Below are positions 62,464 through 64,000 of a stretch of DNA of 64,000 bases, in pieces. Position 1 is the first letter of the stretch, and each line of letters opens with the position of its first letter. The DNA is from an uncultured Lachnospiraceae bacterium (GTDB lineage: Bacteria; Bacillota; Clostridia; Lachnospirales; Lachnospiraceae). The DNA is taken from NCBI GenBank assembly GCA_947630025.1, contig CANRFZ010000007.1:1-64000 (forward strand). Direction: 5' to 3'. The position numbers and the translations under genes are program-made. The notes under the pieces were generated by a model. It was not told the DNA's origin, made no database searches, and saw only the letters and a list, made by a program, of their open reading frames with translations.

Positions 62464-62474
62464 GCATCTCTTTT
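62446..62474. terminator. bidirectional terminator shared by two convergent genes
   Basis: AAAAGAGATGCCT (62449-62461) and AGGCATCTCTTTT (62462-62474) form a perfect 26-base palindrome, flanked by A-run on one side and T-run on the other, so it works as a hairpin plus U-run in both directions. It contains both stop codons. Confidence 0.85.
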
Positions 62475-63830
62475 GTCCATTTTGATATATTCTTTGTCGG
62501 TGCTGACGGACTTGTACGCCGGTCGGATGATTTTGCCGTTGTTGGCCAGTTCTTCCATGCGGTGGGCGCTCCAGCCTACGATTCTGGCGATGGCAAAGAT
62601 CGGCGTGTAGAGCTCGATCGGCAGATTCAGCATATTGTATACAAAACCGGAATAGAAGTCCACGTTGACGTTGACGCCCTTGTAGATAGGCCGCTCCTTG
62701 GAGATGATTTCTGGGGCCAGTTTTTCCACCAGCGCGTACAGGGCAAATTCGTCGTGAAGCCCTTTTTCCTCAGAAAGCCGCTCCACAAAACTCTTAAAGA
62801 TGACCGCACGCGGATCGGACTTGGAGTACACGGCGTGTCCGACGCCGTAGATCAGTCCAGCATGGTCGAAAGCGTCCTTGTGCAGCAGTTTTGTCAGATA
62901 ATCGGCCACTTGTCCTTCGTCGGACCAGTCGGCCACTTCCCGCTTCATCTCCTCAAACATCTGGACAACCTTGATATTGGCACCGCCATGGCGGGGGCCT
63001 TTTAACGAACCGATGGCCGCCGCGATGACGGAGTAGGTGTCCGTCAGGGAGGAGGTGACGACGTGCGTCGTAAAGCTGGAATTGTTGCCGCCGCCGTGTT
63101 CCATATGTAAGATCAGGGCGATGTCCAGAATCTTGGCCTCCAGCGGCGTGTATTTACTGTCGGGACGGAGAATGTGGAGAATATTCTCGGCGTTGGACAG
63201 TTCGGCCTGCGGCTGGTGGATATACAGACTCTCGCCGTTGTGGTAGTGGTTGTACGCCTGATAGCCGTAGATGGAAAGCATCGGGAACAATGCGATCAAC
63301 TGCAGGCACTGGCGCAGTACGTTCGGCAGGGAAGTGTCGTCGGCCCGGTCGTCGTAAGAATACAGGGTGAGGACGCTTCTCGCCAGCGTGTTCATCATGT
63401 CGTTGCTGGGCGCTTTCATGATGATGTCACGCACGAAGCTCGTCGGCAGAGAGCGGTAGTCGGACAACAGTCTGGAAAAATCCTTTAACTCCTGTCGGTT
63501 CGGCAGCTTGTTGAACAGAAGAAGGTAGGTCACTTCCTCGAAGCCGAAACGGTTCTCGGAGGAAAAGCCCTCCACCAGATCCTGCACGTTGTAGCCCCGG
63601 TAGAACAGTCTGCCGTGGGTGGGAATCTGCACGCCGTCCACCACCTTGCTGGCGCGCACATCCGAAATATTGGTGAGGCCGGCGAGGACGCCCTTGCCGT
63701 TTAAATCGCGCAGACCGCGCTTTACATCATATTTGGTAAATAATTCGGTATCTATCATACCGGCCTGCTCGCTGAGAGCCGCAAGCCGAACGATCTCTGG
63801 CGTAATTTCCGAAAAACTGTTCTGTTCCAT
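62460..63830 (-). CDS. citrate synthase
   Basis: Condenses oxaloacetate and acetyl-CoA. 456 residues; His motifs MEHGGGNNSSFTTHV, GPRHGGAN and YGVGHAVYSKSDPRA (catalytic His), and the catalytic Asp region NVNVDFYSGF. Start ATG 63828-63830 has AAGGAGG eight bases upstream; in-frame ATGs at 63851/63854 do not. It converges with the small membrane protein gene, sharing the stop region. Its last residues KRDA equal those of the opposite gene. Confidence 0.94.
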   Translation of the reverse strand: MEQNSFSEITPEIVRLAALSEQAGMIDTELFTKYDVKRGLRDLNGKGVLAGLTNISDVRASKVVDGVQIPTHGRLFYRGYNVQDLVEGFSSENRFGFEEVTYLLLFNKLPNRQELKDFSRLLSDYRSLPTSFVRDIIMKAPSNDMMNTLARSVLTLYSYDDRADDTSLPNVLRQCLQLIALFPMLSIYGYQAYNHYHNGESLYIHQPQAELSNAENILHILRPDSKYTPLEAKILDIALILHMEHGGGNNSSFTTHVVTSSLTDTYSVIAAAIGSLKGPRHGGANIKVVQMFEEMKREVADWSDEGQVADYLTKLLHKDAFDHAGLIYGVGHAVYSKSDPRAVIFKSFVERLSEEKGLHDEFALYALVEKLAPEIISKERPIYKGVNVNVDFYSGFVYNMLNLPIELYTPIFAIARIVGWSAHRMEELANNGKIIRPAYKSVSTDKEYIKMDKRDA

Positions 63831-63903
63831 GATAAATGCCTCCTTCCCCATCATCCTATATAATTATCATCATCTCTGATGCCAGTATCATAAACCATTT
63901 CCG

Positions 63904-63924
63904 GAGAATCCCGCAGGGATTCTC
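63904..63924. repeat. 21-base inverted repeat upstream of citrate synthase
   Basis: GAGAATCCC / GGGATTCTC around a GCA loop, a perfect nine-pair stem, about 75 bases upstream of the citrate synthase start and next to the palindromic tandem repeat beginning at 63929. Confidence 0.75.
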
Positions 63925-63928
63925 TAGA

Positions 63929-64000
63929 GTTAATTGCGGAGCAATTTACTCATGTTAATTGCGGAGCAATTTACTCATGTTAATTGCGGAGCAATTTACT
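63929..64000. repeat. 25-base tandem repeat of a small palindrome, cut by the window end
   Basis: Units GTTAATTGCGGAGCAATTTA-CTCAT begin at 63929, 63954 and 63979; the third runs off the window. Each unit holds AATTGC GGA GCAATT, a six-pair hairpin. The array may continue beyond 64000. No gene seen in 63855-64000. Confidence 0.85.

Noticed and set aside
1-64000. tRNA, rRNA, transposase or prophage genes
   Set aside because: None could be recognised on either strand by motif or structure.

Overview
The window looks like a chromosomal stretch from a GC-rich member of the Lachnospiraceae (Clostridia, Bacillota). The basis is gene content and order: an Rnf complex in the order C-D-G-E-A-B with ApbE next to it, ispH overlapping an S1-domain rpsA, era/yqzL-like/recO, scpAB, rpsU on its own, a Na+-pump decarboxylase operon, a dimeric-type glycyl-tRNA synthetase, and many small lipoproteins and D,D-carboxypeptidases of Gram-positive type. 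No tRNA, rRNA, CRISPR array, insertion sequence or prophage was recognised. Genus and species cannot be fixed from this view.

Layout. 1-2.9 kb: an MBOAT O-acyltransferase and an SGNH-hydrolase-like gene broken by one in-frame amber codon. 2.9-6.7 kb: RluF-type pseudouridine synthase, NAD-dependent DNA ligase and, on the other strand, MetA. 7-12 kb: two small conserved proteins and a 1410-residue fused acyl-CoA-dehydratase activase/reductase. 12-14.3 kb: a rhomboid-like membrane protein with a zinc-ribbon tail, a sigma-70-like protein lacking region 4, and an unknown partner. 14.6-31 kb: housekeeping genes (M16C peptidase, DUF4349 lipoprotein, era, recO, glyS, alaS, rpsU, two D,D-carboxypeptidases, a phosphoesterase, scpA, scpB). 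31-36.3 kb: a five-gene biotin-dependent Na+-pump operon with two different carboxyltransferases. 36.5-43 kb: TetR and RpiR regulators, a flavoprotein, cmk, ispH, rpsA, cheR. 43-52 kb: an RNase H-like exonuclease, the Rnf operon, a [4Fe-4S] aldo/keto reductase and ApbE. 52-55.5 kb: ECF sigma factor, membrane protein, ABC ATPase and ABC permease in one overlapping operon. 55.6-64 kb: a GH25-like protein with an altered active site, an AP2/degenerate-HNH protein, a SleB-like hydrolase, an AT-rich DUF6020-type membrane protein with a G9 tract, threonine synthase, a response regulator, a small membrane protein and citrate synthase.

How the genes fit together. The Rnf complex (ferredoxin:NAD+ oxidoreductase coupled to Na+ or H+), its flavin transferase ApbE and the Na+-pumping decarboxylase operon suggest an anaerobe that runs part of its energy budget on membrane ion gradients. 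The decarboxylase operon has all three components of a transcarboxylase (12S-like, 5S-like, 1.3S-like) plus the membrane pump, with one biotin carrier apparently serving both carboxyltransferases.

A second theme is non-coding: short tandem duplications (periods 13, 15, 20, 25, 34, 49, 51 and 83 bases) sit in many intergenic gaps. In two places the last repeat unit has drifted into the ribosome-binding site and start codon of the next gene.

All functions are assigned by recognising motifs by eye; no database search was run.
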